Assembly (NCBI GenBank): GCA_964034945.1
Contig: OZ035964.1
Span: 8,573,942 to 8,637,941, forward strand
Direction of reading: 5' to 3'
Length of the DNA: 64,000 bases
From: Chrysopilus asiliformis
Lineage: Eukaryota; Arthropoda; Insecta; Diptera; Rhagionidae
Both the position numbers and the translations under genes were made by a program. Every line of letters starts with the position of its first letter. Position 1 is the first letter of the stretch. Shown here in pieces: positions 23,847-35,105 of this stretch. Under the pieces are notes generated by a model. It did no database searches. It was given only the letters and a program-made list of their open reading frames with translations, and was not told where the DNA came from.

Positions 23847-26336
23847 TCAAATTTTTGTGGAGTCGAATTGGAGTCGAAACATAAGGAAATGTTTAAAAAT
23901 ATTTCTTTGCCGGAAAACCGGATTTCCTTTTGGTTCGAATGAAAAAGAAAGACTAAAAATGAGCAGTTTTCGAGAAAATCCCAAAAATCTTTTCCATTCC
24001 TATGGAAGAGGGGGCAAGGAGTGGTTAAATTTTTCCCTTTATCGGAAGAGGTTTATATTTTGATAAAATCCTGTTCTGTGCCAAATTTCAACTTTCTACT
24101 TCAATTATTTCTCGGGTTTTTTAATGTTTTTTCTCATATGAGGTTTAATTATGTAAGAAAAGTATCACGTCGCCGTTAAGTGGACTAAACTGCCTTTTTA
24201 ATATAAATAAAAAAAGGAAAGAAAGAGACTGAAATTGCACGGTGAAAATGACAGACTGAGAGTCTGACAAACTGACAGATATAAGCCATTACGCTTTTCA
24301 TAAGGATTTTCAAATAAATTCAATTAAATTAAAATTAAGAAAGTAAAAAAAAAAAACACTCACCAGGAATTTTTTTCTTTATGGGCACTGTTCCGTATGG
24401 AATTCCTCTCGAACCAATTTACGTGGAAACATTGAAAAAATCTGAAAATCCGAAAAAAAAGAAATTAGTCTTCATTTTATTCACAATTATGTTAAAACGC
24501 AAACAAAAACGAGGGAAAAAAGAATAAAATACCCACGTGGATTAATAGTGGTACAAAAATGGCAAAAAAAGGATCCCAAATCCCCATCTATGCTTTCGCC
24601 TTGAATTTCTGAGCCCCACGCATCGCCACTTTGCGAATGAATCGAAAAAAATCCCCAACGTTCCGACACTAGAATAACATCCAAAAGAATCTGATTTCAC
24701 TTTTTGCCACTTTTTTGATTTTTTTAAAGTATTTTTTACCAACTATTTCTTGATTTTTCCTTTCCTGAAACTCGTCATTTCCGTCCTTTTCGTATTGATG
24801 TTTCAAAAATAGCCCACAGCCGCAAATGTGGCACCACCAGCGACCGGAAATGGAACGAAGTCACAAATTGCAGCACTTTTTGAAGAATGGAAAAAAAACA
24901 CAAACACTTAGGGATTTATTTTGTTAACGTTTTTTAAGCCCCAAAAAGGTACGAAAATCCGTTTTTTTTATCGTTACAGGAAAAGGGAAACGTCCACAAA
25001 CTTTTTTTTTTTCATAAAATGAGGAAAAATTGATGAGATCCCCAGCATTGCGATCCCTTAACGAAATATTCCGAAAGTATCGAATTTTTCCACCGAAATT
25101 CCCCAATTCACGACACTAAAATAATAATGAAAAACGCCCGGAGTATTAAAATAATTTTTTAACATTTTTTTTACATTTTAAATGCATTTTTCACTCACGG
25201 TGCAGTCATTTTGCCCCGATATAAACTTCGATTCGACCGATCCGCCATTTTGCGTTCTTCGTTTTGGTGCGTTCCAAAAATGGGGTGGCCGTTTTAAAAT
25301 ATTTGCGTGTGCGTTCCCAAAATGGGGTTGCCGTTTTAAAAAAATTGCGGGTGCGTTCAAGTTTGTTGTAATTTTTTTAAAAGAAATTACCAAATATGAT
25401 CCTTTGAAATTCATAAAAATAGGATCATAAAAATATTTGCGATCTCTTTAAATGGCGAGAAATGTCGTAAATAAAAAACTAAATTGGCAAAAATGTGTGC
25501 GGCGCGGGTGAAATTTCGTAATTAAAAAATCGATAATGATTTTTGTGGTGTTTCCATTCAAAATTGTGCAATGAAAGTGGGATTTTTGAAGGAATTGATG
25601 TTGGAAAAACTTGGAAATTTTTCCTGTGAATTAAAACACAGAAAAAAATCCTGGAATCAGCATTAAGGGCATATTAAACGATGATTAAATTGTTCGCAGG
25701 TGGATGGATGATAATTTAATTATAAATTGTTGGCTTAAAAACTAAAGTTGCGTGAGAAAAAAAAATTTTTTTATGTACACCAAAGCAAAGACTTGCAACC
25801 GAAGTGTTGTTGAAGTAATAGAAATATTGATTAGGACCATTTTTACAATGAGAATATAAAATATTTGCGAAAATTTATTGATCACAAGAAGTGATCGTCA
25901 CCTTAAACGACTTGTCGGTATAAAAACTATTTCTTATTTAATACTTGTTTCGAAAAATATTAAATTTAGTTTTTTTTTCTCTGGTTTTTGAATTTTAAAT
26001 TCTCCCCAAAATGTTGCCAAGGAAATTTAAACTCCAGAAACATCACAAAAGATTGAAGCTCCCAACAAAACCAAATTAAATAAAGGTGGAAAATTTTCAT
26101 AACCTTGAATACGATTTGAGGTGGGTTCGTTCTGCCGTGGTTCCGCCGATTTTGTTTACAACAAACTCTTCAAACAAGGAAAAACCTGCGATTTGCCGTG
26201 ATAAGCTTGCCGTTAATTTTTCAGTGTGAAGTCTTATAACCGAATTTCGACACACCTTAACATTCATACGTTTTCCCCTTTTTAGTACATTTTTTTACGA
26301 TTTTTCTACCTTCTTTTAATTAAAAAGTCTTTTCAG
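23847..26336. other. Unit E, right part
   Basis: Old relative of units B to D. CACTGTTCCGTATGGAATTC near 24386 matches 12960 and 17215, with the same minus-strand donor (GTGAGT near 24358). Around 24510-24680 it resembles 10390-10520. Bases 25550-25740 match 13344-13560 in inverted orientation (QNCAMKVGFLKEL against ENCAVKVGFFREL). The rest is AT-rich without a supported gene. Confidence 0.45.
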
Positions 26337-26476
26337 ATATTTCTGGAGCGGAAGTTTTGACCATTAGTGCTCCAGCGGAAATTATCCAGGCGCTGTGTCG
26401 GGAAACTAACCCGAATCAGAAATACCAGATCACCGCCTCAAATTCAGATTTTAATCTTGCGCCGATCGTCTTTTAG
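26337..26476 (+). CDS. Candidate terminal exon of an unidentified gene
   Basis: After a pyrimidine-rich stretch ending AAGTCTTTTCAG, a frame of 45 codons runs to TAG, including ISGAEVLTISAPAEIIQALC. The block is GC-richer than its surroundings and the other two frames close quickly. It starts in phase 1, so an upstream exon supplying one base is required; I could not find it. No family recognised. It could be a remnant of a gene broken up by the duplications. Confidence 0.35.
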
Positions 26477-27642
26477 AGGGAAGACCTTTGACAAGACACG
26501 AACAACGGTTATTCAAAGGATCTGAGACTGGGGAGAGGAGGGTGAGGAGACAATTTCAGCTGTTTCTTATTTTATCTTTAATTTCTTAAGTAAATATGAA
26601 TATTAATCTGTTTTTTTACGTATGACACTATAGTAAAAAATATTCAGAGAAAATGGATTGTTTGTTTTATTCTTTAGTTGTTTATACGGCGAAAATGCGT
26701 CGGAATTAATTTTTCTGCTTAGAAAAGGGTCGGAATTAAATTTCCTCCTTCAAAAGGCATCGCAACTAATTCCGCAGAAATTAAAAAAAATTCCGGCTTA
26801 GATAACGTCACATAAATATTTTTGCCGGCCAGAACTAGCTTCTAAGAAATTCAAAAAAATATTTCCTTTTCCCGCTCAGAAAACGCCTCTTAAAATTCGA
26901 GAAAAATATTTTCAGCTTCGAAAAGGTCTACCAAATTTTAGTAAAAGAATTTTTCGTGTATAAGAGACTTTAAAAGGTTAGGGAAAAATTTTACCGATCG
27001 GCAAAGGCCTCCAGAAATTCCGAGAAAAACTTACTATGTCGAGAAGCCGCCCAAAAATTCAAGAAAAAATTTTCCACGTAAAAATTGTTTTAAAATTCAG
27101 ACAAAGATTTTCCTATCCAGAAAACTCTTTGAAAAATTCTGGAAAATTGGCTCAGAAAAAGCCTACTGAGAAAAAGCTTCTAAAAATTCGAGAAAAATAT
27201 TTCCCGGATAGAAAAGGTCTCGGAAATATTTTTCCTAGTAAGAAAAAGCCTCTAACAATTGGAAAAAATATTTCACGGATAGAAAAAGTTTCGGAAATAT
27301 TTTTTTCTGTTGAAGAAAACTTCTAAAAATTTGAGAAAAATATTTTCTGCTTGAAAAAGCCTCCCAAATTCCATGGAAATTTTTTTTTCGTGTATAAAAG
27401 GCCTCCAAAATAACAGGGAAAATTTTTACCGCTTGGAAAAAGCCTCCAAAAGTTCCGAAAAAAATTTCCACGTCGAAATTACCTTTAAAATTCACACAAA
27501 GGTTTTTCTGTATAGAAAACGCCTTGGAAAATTCTGGAAAAAAAATTTTGTACAGAAAACCCCCTAAGAAAAAACGGAAATTTTTGTACGAAAAATTGCT
27601 TAGTTAAAATACTTGCAAGAGTTGCAATCGATTGGGTGTAAT
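26477..27642 (+). repeat. Diverged satellite monomers, unit F flank
   Basis: After about 200 bases of unremarkable sequence, degenerate monomers run from about 26690. Two fairly good 72-bp units lie at 27180-27330, then the monomer series shared with the other units, ending ATACTTGCAAGAGTTGC at about 27610-27626. The next part of the unit continues at 28381, beyond an inserted element. Confidence 0.7.
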
Positions 27643-28380
27643 CACGGAACAATTACTATTATAGAATGGAAAGCTCTAACAAAATTTTTTGTGTTGGGAG
27701 CGTACATCCGAGGATTTCTATAGCTCTTACATGACAGTGTACATGAACACTGAGCGATTTGGTGGTGTGTGGCAATATGGATTCCCATGTGTCACTTGAA
27801 ATGAAAACAAATCAAAACAAAATCGGATAATGGAAATGTTTTATGGAGAATTTGATATTTCCATTAAATTAGTAATGTTCTTATGTGTTGAAAGGTGTTA
27901 AATTTAATTTAGTTTTAGTTTTTAATTATTTTAAGGCCCGTTCATGTGCAATTCTGTCGATCTTTCGTTATACTTTACCTTTCTGTTGTTGATGGGCCTC
28001 GAAAAAACTTTCTGTTTGGGTATTTAATGGAATTAGCGGAACATTCCTTCACTAAATAGTGGTGAATTTGTGAATTATTCATTTTGATGTGAAATTATGC
28101 AATGTTAACACGCCAAAATGTGATTATCCATCAAAATCAATCGTTGCAATCAAATGAATCAATGTTGCAATGAAATGTCATGCAAAATGTAAACAAAAGT
28201 GCCAGCACTTTTCTGTATGTATTGTAAAAGGGAATTCTATTTGATTTTTTTTGGTCGAGTGTATGACAGCAGAAAGGGGAAGAGAGATAAAAAACCCGAT
28301 TTCTATAGTCTAGTGCTTACTCTAGTGGAAGTTAATGAGGAAAGGCCTTACTTTCCATTCTATATAATAGTTGTTCCGTG
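27643..28380. mobile_element. 738-bp inverted-repeat element inside unit F
   Basis: Terminal inverted repeats begin CACGGAACAA and continue imperfectly through CTATTATAGAATGGAAAG. The flanks carry GTGTAAT on both sides (27636-27642 and 28381-28387), a 7-base target duplication. The element interrupts the unit between the CGATTGGGTGTAAT stretch and the GC-rich module. A 7-8 base duplication is typical of hAT-like elements; the family call is inference. No transposase is recognisable. Confidence 0.8.
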
Positions 28381-28431
28381 GTGTAATTTAGACTATTCCA
28401 GGCTCAGAGGTTCTGTTCTTTAAACCCTTCT

Positions 28432-28605
28432 CCCCGCTTCCGAACGAAGGAATTCCTAGTATGTTTCATGATGTGTATGACGTCATCCACTGAGCCACAC
28501 ACGCACCCACCCAAACACTAAGATGTCCACCGCACAACTGGTGCTCACCTGCCACTCATCCAGCGTGTGCGCTCACCACCCACCCATCCCCCCACCGACC
28601 GACAG
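28432..28605 (+). other. GC-rich conserved module, copy 6
   Basis: TGACGTCA lies at 28478-28485. The acceptor region has changed to CTTCTCCCCG, losing the AG, whereas the donor-like GACAG followed by GTTGT is kept. An indel near 28507-28517 shifts the plus frame, which then resumes as MSTAQLVLTCHSSSVCAHHP. Confidence 0.5.
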
Positions 28606-30968
28606 GTTGTGGAGGCGAATTTTTCAAAGGAATAGAAATCTTTTTACGGAAATTTCCAGAAAAAATAGAAAATGTCAGGATCTTTTAGAACGGAATTTCC
28701 TTTTAGGCCCAAAATAAAAAGATTGTATATTTTTTTTCAATTCTTCTAATAGTTTGCAAATTTAAAAAAAACATTTTCCAATCACGAATCAACTTTAAAG
28801 AGTAGAGAAATTAGAAGAGCGGTAGTAAGAAATTGCTAAAAAAATGAAAGAACACTCAAATCACCTCACGCTTAAAATGTTTCCCACAATTCCTTCTAAT
28901 TGTGCACATTGTATAAGAATATCAGACAATTTCCCATCAACGAAACTTTTCCGAATTCAAATGTTTCGCGCCATCAGGAGAATTGAAATTTATTTCCTAA
29001 TTTTCGTGCAAGGTGTCGCTGCGGTCGTCTTGCCGCCATTGAAACCGTGGCGAAGAAATTTTTGGTTTTTTTAGGAAATAAAATCAAGGAAATACCAAAA
29101 AGAAAAAACTTACCGAAAACGTTGATTTTCTTGTAGTGAAACAATTTTCCAACTTCCAATGATGCCTTTTCATATTGAGACTGTTTTAAATTCGCTATAA
29201 TAGCACGGGAATTTCAAAGAAAATGCGAACACGGAGAAACCGAAAAACCATCATTTTTATTCAGATTTCCTACCACTTGACAACTTTCACAATTTTCATA
29301 AAAATATTAAACATTTGTAGCACAAATATTTAGAAAAACATTCGAAATTCTTTAAATTAATTTACTTTTCTTGAAATTGCAAAAAATTTCTACTTTTTAT
29401 TGGAGAGAAAAACCCAACATTCGAGGGCAAAATTTGTTAAACAAATATCGCATAAATCCAACGCTTGGAAATCGAATATTTTACCACTTTAGGATGCGAA
29501 AATCACTCAACTTACTATTATTCACTAAATTACGAGCGATTTAAAGTTTTTTCCCGACAAAACAAATTAATTTCACGGGAGCCGGCTCTCAAGAGAAATG
29601 GCGGCAAACGATCTCGTACTAAGACTGACGTTTAGTTGAGAACTGAAGCGACATCTGCATGTTGAAATCGGGCGGCATTTTCAAATTTGAAATGGGAAAT
29701 TTATTCGAATAAGAAGTTATGGTTTTTAATCATGAAATAAATTCAGTTTTGATGTTTTTATTTTGCTTTAATACAAAATAGGGCACTAGGAAATCGTTTT
29801 CCCTGTAGGAAAATCCTTTTTGTGGGGTAAAATTCGCTTTGTGTATGAAACAAAATTGATACATAAATTTTAAGTTCATAAAAAAAGGAAAAAAAAATTC
29901 CAGCACAAAAAACGCCGTAAACAAAAATTAGGAAAAGAATTTCTCGCGATTTTTAAATTCACTGTCAAGTTTCCTGTTTTGTATTAGAAAAGTAATTTCA
30001 ATGAGATTTACAAAAACCAACAAAATTGCTGTTAATTACTTTCTGTTTCGCCTTCTGCCATAATTTTTATGATTTTTGAATGGTTTTTTTATGTTGATTT
30101 AATTCAGAAAAAAATGTATTTAATGCATCAACCGCCGATCAATCACAGGGCAAGGGCAATGACTAAAAATCGATCAAAAATACTAACAGAGGATAAAATT
30201 GTTAAACATTTGGTAGGTTTTTTTTCACTAACGGCGTTTGGTGGCTGTCCAGAAAAATACGTCATGTTAGTTTTATTTATTTCGACTTCCCGCACCTGCC
30301 CTTTTCCGAATGAATCGGTTTTTCACAGTTGTGTGACTGGTTGCTATCCCCATTCTAAAAGTGTTTGACGTACTTTAATGGGCAGTTCGCAATTTTTGTT
30401 TTCTTACTTCCTGAGATCTTCTACTAATTTTATTAATTTTTGTTTGCATGTTAAACCTCGTAAAATTGAAAATATTTAGCGGCGTAGCTTTGAAGATTTA
30501 ACACAATCTAACCATGATGCCGATGAATGTAAATCTTTTGAATTTATCCCAAATTTACAAGTTCGGATTTTGTACTAAATTTCAACACAAATTGGCACTT
30601 TTGTTGGTAGCTTCCTAAATTGACGGTATGTTCATAGCAAGGAAAACAAAAGAAAAACTTGTAAATATGAATTTTTTTTTTATTTCAACGGACGTTGTTG
30701 AAAAATTGTTCCTAACAAACTCCATATACGCCAAAAATTCCAATCACTTCACTGAGACGTGCGGATTTTGCGGCTAGAGTTTTGATCGTAATAATAGCAA
30801 TGAAAAACTATGAACGTGCCGTATTTTTTTTAAATACTGTAGAAATCGATTATAATTTGGCGCCTATTACAACAACAAAAATTAAGGTATTTTTCCAGAG
30901 ATGCAAATCGATTTTTTGGACAGAATCAAAAACTACTGAACATTAAAATTTCAGTGAACAAAAATTAA
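28606..30968. other. Unit F non-satellite segment
   Basis: Up to about 29880 it is the diverged duplicate of 4677-5560. On the minus strand 29580-29660 is GC-richer, with ACGAGATCGTTTGCCGCCAT, and may have been a promoter or leader for the candidate exon at 29114-29173. Beyond 29880 the sequence is AT-rich with no recognisable gene; the open stretch 30069-30368 has no known domain. Confidence 0.5.
29114..29173 (-). CDS. Candidate first coding exon (unit F), 20 codons
   Basis: A minus-strand ATG at 29173 opens MKRHHWKLENCFTTRKSTFS, which ends at TCG followed by GTAAGT. Length, phase and donor equal those of the paralogue at 4911-4970; 11 of 20 residues agree. About 13 of 60 bases differ, mostly changing the residue, so selection on the protein is not evident. 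Confidence 0.25.
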
Positions 30969-31990
30969 CTAAAAATTTTTTGGAAAGAATGAGTCGAAAA
31001 AATATCCCGGATAGAAAAGATCTCGGAAATATTTTTCCTGATCGAAAAAAGCTTCTAAAAATTCGAGAAAAATATGTTCGGCTTCAAAAGAACTCCCAAA
31101 TTCCATGGAAATAAATAGTTCGTGTATAAAAGGCCTCCAAAAAGTCAGGGAAAAATTATACCGTTTGGAAAAGGCCTCCAAAAATTCCAAACAAAAGTTT
31201 ATTACGTCATAAAGCCGTCCAGAAATTCAAGAAAAAATTTTCAACGTAGAAAATGTCATTCAAATTGAAAGACAGATTTTCCGATCTAGGAATCGCCTTT
31301 AAAAATTCGAGAAAAATATTTCCCGGGTGGAAAAGGTCTCGGAAATATTTTGCCAACTCAGAACAAGCCTCTAGATATTCGAGAAAAATATTTCCCGTAT
31401 AGAAAAGGTATTGGAAATATTTTTCCTACTCAGAACAATCCCGTAAAAATTCGAGAAAAATATTTCCCAGATAGAAAAGGTCTCGGAAATATTTTTCCTA
31501 TTCAGAAAAAGCAAGTAAAAATTTGAGAAAATATTTCCCGGATAGACAAGGTCTCGGAAATATTTTTCCAATTCAGAACTAGCGAGTAAAAATTCGAGAA
31601 GAATATTTCCCGGATAGAAAAGGTCTCGGAAATATTTTTCCTATTCAGAACTAGCGAGTAAAAATTCGAGAAGAATATTTCCCAGGTGGAAAAGGTCTCG
31701 GAAATACTTTTCGTACTAAGAATAAGCTTTTAAAAATTCGAGAAAAATATTTCCCGGGTGGAAAAGGTCTCGGAAATATTTTTCCTACTAAGAACAAGCC
31801 TTTAAAAATTCCAAAAACATATTTCCCGGGTGGAAAAGGTCTCGAAAATATTTTTCCTACTAAGAACAAGCCTTTAAAAATTCGAGAAAAATATTTCCCG
31901 GATAAAAAAGATCTCGGAAATATTTTTCCTACTAAGAACAAGCCTTTAAAAATTCGAGAAAAATATTTCCCGGATAAAAAAAGTTTCAGA
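30969..31990 (+). repeat. Satellite array with GGGTGGAAAAGG variant
   Basis: Begins with diverged monomers (to about 31290), then about ten 72-bp units, several with CCCGGGTGGAAAAGG in place of CCCGGATAGAAAAGG and with AAGCCTTTAAAAATTC ends. The variant mix differs from the left-hand arrays and resembles 33265-35105. Confidence 0.9.
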
Positions 31991-33264
31991 AGTATTTTTC
32001 CTTCTCAGAAATGACTTAAAAAATTCCAAAAAATATTTCGACCTTAAAGTTTTTTCTGGATTTGCATGACAAATCAACCGGAAAATGGAATAGAAATGAA
32101 AAGTCTAGAGAACAAAAAACTCTGATATAAATTCCAATAAGTTTTGTCCAGTTGTAGCAGATTTCCTTTTTATGTCAAAGAAAAATCACTTCTATGGTAA
32201 AGTAAAATCACTTTCCTTCCCACAAGTCGAAAATAATTCATACTATTAGTCAAAAAATAAAAAAACGCTGATGGCTTAACTTACCAAAGTGCCATGGACC
32301 ACGGAAATAATTTCTTCCGACTTAGAACACACACTAAAAGTTAATTTTTGTGATTCACGCACACACTCGCGAAAAAGACTAATCAAATTTCCCGGTAAAA
32401 AAGAGACAAGAAAAATTTCTGATCGCTTCTTCCGGCGACTCCATTAAATTCATAGAAAAATCGTCCGGAGTTTGGAATGATTTCGTTCGATGAGAAATTT
32501 GAACTAAAATCGGCATTTGGGTACATTCTGGTCAGATAAAAATGATTACCGATATTTACCGCGTGTATTTCAAATATTTTATATTAAAAGTTTTGTCGAA
32601 AAACCGCACTAATGATTAACAGAAATTTTTTTTAGACAATGGCGTCGCTGAATGATTTGCAGAATGAGGAATCGTCCTGCTCAGACTCACTGGACGCACT
32701 CTCTGTCAGCTATTCCAATGGTAGGTGGCGAAAATCGCCTTTATGTGGAGGCGGTGGGGTCATTTTTGCTGGACATGGTGCGGAGTGTGACGATTGAATT
32801 TCTTCATAGGCGCGAAAATACAAATCGTTTTTAATTCGCTACCAGTATTTTGGTTTTTATTATGAAAGTTTTCAACTGAAAAGTATTTTTCGATCTTCTA
32901 ATGGCTTTTTATACATCTAAAACAATTTTTTACTAGTTTTTAGAATATTTTAAAGTAAACAACATATTTTATTCCATCTACCTTTTCACAAATGGCAACA
33001 CTAGGGGATTTTCATTATTCACCTTTTTTTACATTGACTTTTCTAGCCAACATTTAATCCTAATTAAATTTTTCCCACATTTTCAAACAAATTTTCGCCG
33101 TAAACAAGATTTTTATGATGAACTTCCTGAATATTGAAACAAAAATCTATTTTCCACACTTTTTCAATGGGTATTATATTAAATCATGCGAAAAATTCAT
33201 TCAGACGGGAAAATTTCATTTCCCCAAAATTTCATTTGATTTTTCTTTAGACAGAATATGTCTC
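31991..33264. other. Non-satellite segment G with exon-like block
   Basis: AT-rich segment between two satellite arrays. On the minus strand CCATGGCACTTTG is followed by GTAAGT (donor near 32284), a possible start-codon exon. On the plus strand an exon-like block lies at 32636-32720. The remainder shows nothing I can identify. Confidence 0.4.
32636..32720 (+). CDS. Candidate start-codon exon of an unidentified gene
   Basis: Preceded by a T-rich acceptor (TTTTTTTTAG) and followed by GTAGGT. The frame ACA ATG GCG opens MASLNDLQNEESSCSDSLDA and continues without a stop to the donor, leaving one base (phase 1). Amino-acid composition and codon use look like real coding sequence, and the other frames stop. 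No downstream partner exon could be identified. The protein is not recognised. Confidence 0.4.
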
Positions 33265-35105
33265 TAAACATTCGAAAAAAAAGTTTCCGGATAGAAAAAG
33301 TCTCGGGAAACTTTTCCTACTAAGAACAAGCCTCCAAAAATTCCAAAAAAAATATTTCCAGGGTGGAAAAGGTCTTGGAAACAATTTTCCTACTCAGAGC
33401 AAGCTTCTAAAAATTTGAGAAAAATATTTCCCGGGTGGAAAAGGTCTCGGAAATATTTTTCCTACTAAAAACAAGACTCTAAAATTCGAAAAAAATATTT
33501 CCCGGATAGAAAAGGTTTCGGAAATATTTTTCCTACTCAGAGCAAGCATCTAAAAATTCGAGAAAAATATTACCCGAATAGAAAAGGTCTCGGAAATATT
33601 TTTCCTACTCAGAGCAAGCATCTAAAAATTCGAGAAAAATATTTCCCCAATAGAAAAGGTCTCGAAAATATTTTTCCTATTCAGAACAAGCGAGTAAAAA
33701 TTCGAGAAAAATATTTCCCGGATAGAAAAGGTCTCGGAAATATTTTTCCTACTCAGGATAAGCCTCTAGAAATTCGAGAAAAATATTTCCCGAGTGGAAA
33801 AGGTTTCGGAAATATTTTTCCTACTAAGAACAAACCTTTAAAAATTCGAGAAAAATATTTTCCGGGTGAAAAAATTCCCGGAAATATTTTTCCTACTAAG
33901 AACAAACCTTTAGAAATTCGAGAAAAATATTTCCCGAGTGGAAAAGGTCTCGGAAATATTTTTCCTACTCAGAACAAGCCACTAGAATTTCGAGAAAAAT
34001 ATTTCCCGAGTGGAAAAGGTCTCGAAAATATTTTTCCTACTAATGCTACATTTACACGAATGACAAATTTGTCATTTTTTTCTTGTCATTATGTTAATTC
34101 CCGTGTAAATGGCATAATTTTTGTAATTTTTTCTGTCAGAAAATGTCAATCTCTCATAAAAGAATGAACTTGTCCATTCTTTTATGCCAGATTGTCATTC
34201 GTGCAAACGCAATATTAGTTATGACAACTTTAGTATACAACTTTTGTCATAACTAATATTGCGTTTGCACGAATGACAATCTGGCATAAAAGAATGGACA
34301 AGTTCATTCTTTTATGAGAGATTGACATTTTCTGACAGAAAAAATTACAAAAATTATGCCATTTAGACGGGAATTAACATAATGACAAGAAAAAAATGAC
34401 AAATTTGTCATTCGTGTAAATGTAGCAAAAGAACAATCCTTTAAAAATTCCAAAAAAATATTTCCCGGGTAGAAAAGGTCTCGGAAATATTTTTCCTACT
34501 AAGAACAAGTTTCTAAAAATTCGAGAAAAATATTTCGCGAATAGAAAAGGTCTCGGAAATATTTTTCCTACTAAAAACAAGCCTTTAAAAATCCCAAAAA
34601 CATGTTTCCCGGGTGGAAAAGGTCTCGGAAATATTTTTCCTACTAAGAACAAGCCTTTAAAAATTCGAGAAATAATTTACCGGGTGGAAAAGATCTCGGA
34701 AATATTTTTCTTACTCAGAATAAGCCTCTAGAAATTCGAGAAAAATATTTACCGAATAGAAAAGGTCTCGGAAATATTTTTCCTACTCAGAATAAGCCAC
34801 TAGAAATTCGAGAAAAATATTTCCCGAGTGGAAAGGGTCTCGGAAATATTTTTCTTACTCAAAATAAGCCTCTAGAAATTCGAGAAAAATATTTACCGAA
34901 TAGAAAAGGTCTCGGAAATATTTTTCCTACTAAGAACAAAACTTTAAAAATTCGAGGAAAATATTTCCCGGGTCGGGAAGGTCTCGGAAATATTTTTCCT
35001 ACTAAGAACAAGCCTCTAAAAATTCGAGAAAAATATTTCCCGAATAGAAAAGGTCTCGGAAATTATTTCCTACTCAGAATAAGCCACTAGAAATTCGAGA
35101 AAAAT
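33265..35105 (+). repeat. 72-bp satellite array 7, interrupted by a palindromic element
   Basis: About twenty units with mixed CCCGGATAG, CCCGAGTGG and CCCGGGTGG variants. The array is split at 34043/34428 by a near-perfect 384-base palindrome. It ends near 35105 and joins unrelated sequence (GAAACATCAGGTCGG). Confidence 0.93.
34044..34427. mobile_element. 384-bp near-perfect palindromic (foldback) element
   Basis: Two arms of about 184 bases are inverted copies of each other, starting TGCTACATTTACACGAATGA and separated by a spacer of about 17 bases (CTTTAGTATACAACTTT). I found one mismatch between the arms (CCCGTGTAA against CCCGTCTAA). It sits within a satellite unit between CCTACTAA and AAAGAAC. 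Near-complete symmetry suggests a foldback-type or recently formed MITE. The target duplication is ambiguous because of the local A run. Confidence 0.9.

Noticed and set aside
4543..28605. Minus-strand protein LDERQVTTSCAVDTLVCG from the GC-rich module as a definite gene
   Set aside because: It is open in several copies, but copies 1 and 6 have an upstream TGA, no consistent acceptor is present, and the plus strand is equally open. I left it as an undecided module.
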